NCBI GenBank assembly: GCA_963716005.1 | Contig: OY970285.1 | Location: 558,001 to 622,000, forward strand | Direction: 5' to 3' | DNA length: 64,000 bases | Source: CAVRUF01 sp963716005 | GTDB lineage: Bacteria; Actinomycetota; Thermoleophilia; Gaiellales; Gaiellaceae | In this document: positions 61,870-64,000 of the stretch, piece by piece | How positions within the stretch are numbered: the first letter of the stretch is position 1 | Layout of the letters: each line of letters begins with the position of its first letter | Notes under the pieces: model-generated | What the model was told of the DNA's origin: nothing | The model's input: only the letters and a program-made list of their open reading frames with translations | The model's database searches: none | Made by a program: the position numbers and the translations under genes

Positions 61870-63200
61870 AGGTCCAGATCCCCGCGCCCGACGGCGAGGG
61901 GCAGACCGAGCTGATCGCAGAGGTGCAGCAGCACCTCGGAAACGACCGCGTGCGCGCCGTCGCCATGGACTCCACGGACGGTCTCGCCCGCGGCTCCGAC
62001 GTCGTCGACACCGGCGCGCCGATCTCCGTTCCGGTGGGAGAAGCGACGCTCGGGCGGATCTTCAACGTACTCGGCGACTCGATCGACGGCGGGGACGAGG
62101 TCGACGTGAAGGAGCGCTGGCCGATCCACCGCCCTGCGCCGGATTTCGAGGACCTCGTGCCGCGCATCGAGATCTTCGAGACGGGGATCAAGGTCATCGA
62201 CCTGCTCGCCCCGTACGTCAAGGGCGGCAAGGTCGGGCTCTTCGGAGGCGCCGGCGTGGGCAAGACGGTGCTGATCCAGGAGCTCATCCGCAACATCGCC
62301 GAGGAGCACGAGGGGCTCTCGGTGTTCGCCGGCGTCGGTGAGCGGACGCGCGAAGGCAACGACCTCTGGCTCGAGATGACCGAATCGGGCGTCATCGACA
62401 AGACCGCGCTCGTCTTCGGCCAGATGAACGAGCCGCCGGGAGCGCGCCTGCGCGTGGCCCTGAGCGGCCTGACCATGGCGGAGTACTTCCGCGAGGAAGG
62501 CCAGGACACGCTGCTCTTCATCGACAACATCTTCCGCTTCGTCCAGGCGGGCTCAGAGGTGTCGGCACTCCTCGGCCGGATGCCGTCCGCGGTCGGCTAC
62601 CAGCCGACGCTCGCGACCGAGATGGGCCAGCTCCAGGAGCGGATCACCTCGACGCGCAAGGGTTCGGTCACCTCGGTGCAGGCGATCTACGTCCCGGCCG
62701 ACGACCTCACGGACCCGGCGCCGGCGGCGAGCTTCGCGCACCTCGACGCGTCGACGGTGCTCTCGCGCGCGATCGCCGAGCAGGCGATCTACCCGGCCGT
62801 CGATCCGCTCGACTCCTTCTCCCGCGCGCTCCAGCCGGACATCGTCGGCGAGGAGCACTACCGCACGGCGACCGCCGTCCAGGAGACGCTCCAGCGCTAC
62901 AAGGAGCTCCAGGACATCATCGCCATCCTCGGAATGGACGAGCTCTCGGACGAGGACCGCCAGGTCGTGCAGCGCGCCCGCAAGCTCCAGCGGTTCCTCT
63001 CGCAGCCGTTCTTCGTCGCCGAGCAGTTCACCGGCAGCTCGGGCAAGTACGTGAAGCTCGAGGACACGGTGCGCGGGTTCACCGAGATCATCGAGGGCAA
63101 GCACGACGACCTGCCCGAGGCGGCCTTCTACATGGTCGGCGGCATCGAAGAAGTGCTCGAGCGCGCCAAGGAGCTCGAGGGCGAGACCGCCGCGGCGTAG
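61767..63200 (+). CDS. atpD: ATP synthase F1 subunit beta
   Basis: Catalytic subunit, 477 residues. Walker A GLFGGAGVGKTVLIQEL, the catalytic-site VFAGVGERTREGNDL, QMNEPPGARLRVAL, Walker B DTLLFIDNIFRFVQAG, and the DELSEED-like loop as GMDELSDEDRQVV. ATG 61767 is preceded by AGGAG. The start KKDANVGQIVEIKGVVVDAVFPGD fits. It is separated from atpG by the peptide transporter genes. Confidence 0.98.
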   Translation: MPKKDANVGQIVEIKGVVVDAVFPGDLPAIYSALKVQIPAPDGEGQTELIAEVQQHLGNDRVRAVAMDSTDGLARGSDVVDTGAPISVPVGEATLGRIFNVLGDSIDGGDEVDVKERWPIHRPAPDFEDLVPRIEIFETGIKVIDLLAPYVKGGKVGLFGGAGVGKTVLIQELIRNIAEEHEGLSVFAGVGERTREGNDLWLEMTESGVIDKTALVFGQMNEPPGARLRVALSGLTMAEYFREEGQDTLLFIDNIFRFVQAGSEVSALLGRMPSAVGYQPTLATEMGQLQERITSTRKGSVTSVQAIYVPADDLTDPAPAASFAHLDASTVLSRAIAEQAIYPAVDPLDSFSRALQPDIVGEEHYRTATAVQETLQRYKELQDIIAILGMDELSDEDRQVVQRARKLQRFLSQPFFVAEQFTGSSGKYVKLEDTVRGFTEIIEGKHDDLPEAAFYMVGGIEEVLERAKELEGETAAA

Positions 63201-63622
63201 TGGCCGAGGGCTCCGGACACACGTTCTCGCTCTCGGTCGTCACGCCCGAGGGCTCCGCGTACGAGGGCGAGGCCGAGCGGCTCATCGTTCCCGGCGCCGA
63301 CGGCGAGATCGGCGTGCTCGCGCGCCACGCGCCGCTCGTGGCGATGCTGAAGGCGGGCGAAGTGCGGATCAAGGCGGACGGAAGCTGGACGAGCTTCGCT
63401 GCCGGCCCCGGCTTCTTCCAGGTGCAGAAGGACCGCGCGATCGTGCTCGTAGACGACGCCGTGAAGGCCGAGGACATCGACATCGCCGAGGCCGAGCGCG
63501 AGGCCGAGGAGGCGCGGGCGCTCATCGAGCGCGCCGACGCGGGCGAGGAAGAGATCGACCGCTGGCAGGCCGAGCAGCGGCTCCGGCATGCAGAGAACAA
63601 GCTCGAGATCGCCGGCCGCTGA
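63200..63622 (+). CDS. atpC: ATP synthase F1 subunit epsilon
   Basis: Rotor-associated regulatory subunit, 140 residues: N-terminal beta-sandwich (FSLSVVTPEGSAYEGEAERLIVPGADGEIGVL in consecutive strands, with HAPLVAMLKAGEV) and a C-terminal helical hairpin rich in Glu/Ala. GTG 63200 overlaps the atpD stop by one base. It ends the dispersed atp gene set. Confidence 0.95.
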   Translation: MAEGSGHTFSLSVVTPEGSAYEGEAERLIVPGADGEIGVLARHAPLVAMLKAGEVRIKADGSWTSFAAGPGFFQVQKDRAIVLVDDAVKAEDIDIAEAEREAEEARALIERADAGEEEIDRWQAEQRLRHAENKLEIAGR

Positions 63623-63657
63623 TCCACGGCAGGGGCGCCGCCGGGCACAATTCCGGC

Positions 63658-64000
63658 GTGGCGACCGCAACAGTTGAACGCACGTCCGCCGAGGCTCGCC
63701 TTCGCGAGCTCCTCGCGGAGCGCATCGTCGTGCTCGACGGCGCCTGGGGGACGATGCTGCAGGGCCGCAAGCTGGAGGAGTCCGACTACCGCGGCGAGCG
63801 GTTCGCGGACCACGGGTTCGACCTCAAGGGCGACCCCGACCTGCTCAACCTGACGCAGCCGGAGATCGTCCTCGACGTTCACCGGCAGTACCTCGCCGCG
63901 GGCGCGGACATCACGACCACGAACACCTTCACGGCGACGTCGATCGGGCAGGCCGACTACGGGCTCGAGGACGCCGTCTACGACATGAACGCCGCGGGCG
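63658..64000 (+). CDS. metH: Methionine synthase (cobalamin-dependent), N-terminal fragment
   Basis: First 114 residues of the homocysteine-binding domain: RIVVLDGAWGTMLQGRKLEE, FDLKGDPDLLNLTQPEIV and DITTTNTFTATSIGQADYGL are diagnostic for MetH. It transfers a methyl group from methyltetrahydrofolate to homocysteine through cobalamin. GTG 63658 is 6 bases after CACAAT (63646-63651), indicating a leaderless transcript. The gene continues beyond the window. With the adenosyltransferase and mutase it shows that the organism uses both cobalamin cofactor forms. Confidence 0.93.
   Translation, partial: MATATVERTSAEARLRELLAERIVVLDGAWGTMLQGRKLEESDYRGERFADHGFDLKGDPDLLNLTQPEIVLDVHRQYLAAGADITTTNTFTATSIGQADYGLEDAVYDMNAAG

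Overview
The window is a GC-rich (roughly 70%) bacterial chromosome segment with tightly packed genes, many GTG and TTG starts, 1-4 base stop/start overlaps and very few Shine-Dalgarno sequences in front of operon-leading genes. Gene content (rpmE-DUF1385-prfA-prmC-tsaC-glyA-upp, two-subunit acyl-CoA mutase, DUF4389 and MshEN proteins) fits an actinobacterium; I infer a Thermoleophilia/Gaiellales-like organism, but no rRNA is present to prove it. I see no mobile element, tRNA, CRISPR array or phage gene. No stretch longer than about 300 bases lacks a gene.

Layout. 1-93: start of an acyl-CoA carboxylase subunit (minus). 238-1125: secreted RTX-repeat protein. 1377-7449: complete minus-strand tryptophan operon, trpL-trpE-trpG-trpD-trpCF-trpB-trpA, with a Trp-Ala-Trp leader peptide and an intrinsic terminator upstream of trpE. 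7527-10062: DUF4389 membrane protein and M48 protease. 10095-28223: mainly plus-strand acyl-CoA catabolism (thiolase, 3-hydroxyacyl-CoA dehydrogenase, acyl-CoA dehydrogenase, cobalamin adenosyltransferase, acyl-CoA mutase large and small subunits, enoyl-CoA hydratase, ETF beta/alpha, ETF-quinone oxidoreductase). This is interspersed with an HD-GYP response regulator, an MshEN (c-di-GMP-binding type) protein, a TPP-riboswitch-controlled thiGSE operon and an M23 peptidase. 28336-35330: threonine dehydratase, then rpmE, DUF1385, prfA, prmC, tsaC, glyA, upp. 35331-43676: envelope-glycan genes (TIM-barrel/dehydratase fusion, two epimerases, nucleotide-sugar dehydrogenase, WecA-type transferase, EamA transporter, DUF354 protein).

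43931-63622 holds the F1Fo ATP synthase genes, but the cluster is split in three: atpZ-I-B-E-F-H, then a minus-strand block (YIDPGSG small protein, methyltransferase, sulfatase-fold membrane protein), then atpA-G, then a peptide ABC transporter (two binding proteins, two permeases, two ATPases) and an orphan ZAS anti-sigma-like protein, then atpD-C. The window ends inside metH.

The strongest non-coding signals are: (i) a dispersed promoter-like element in five intergenic regions, with a CACGYG core exactly 19 bases before a TANNNT box; (ii) a conserved 42-44 base block downstream of two of these copies, a candidate small RNA; (iii) a -10 box ending 6 or 7 bases before the start codon of about sixteen genes, which predicts widespread leaderless transcription; and (iv) the trp attenuator. 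Twelve single-base frame breaks in otherwise well-conserved genes, eleven needing one surplus base removed, suggest systematic insertion errors in the assembly, so the affected genes are annotated as CDS with the break stated.
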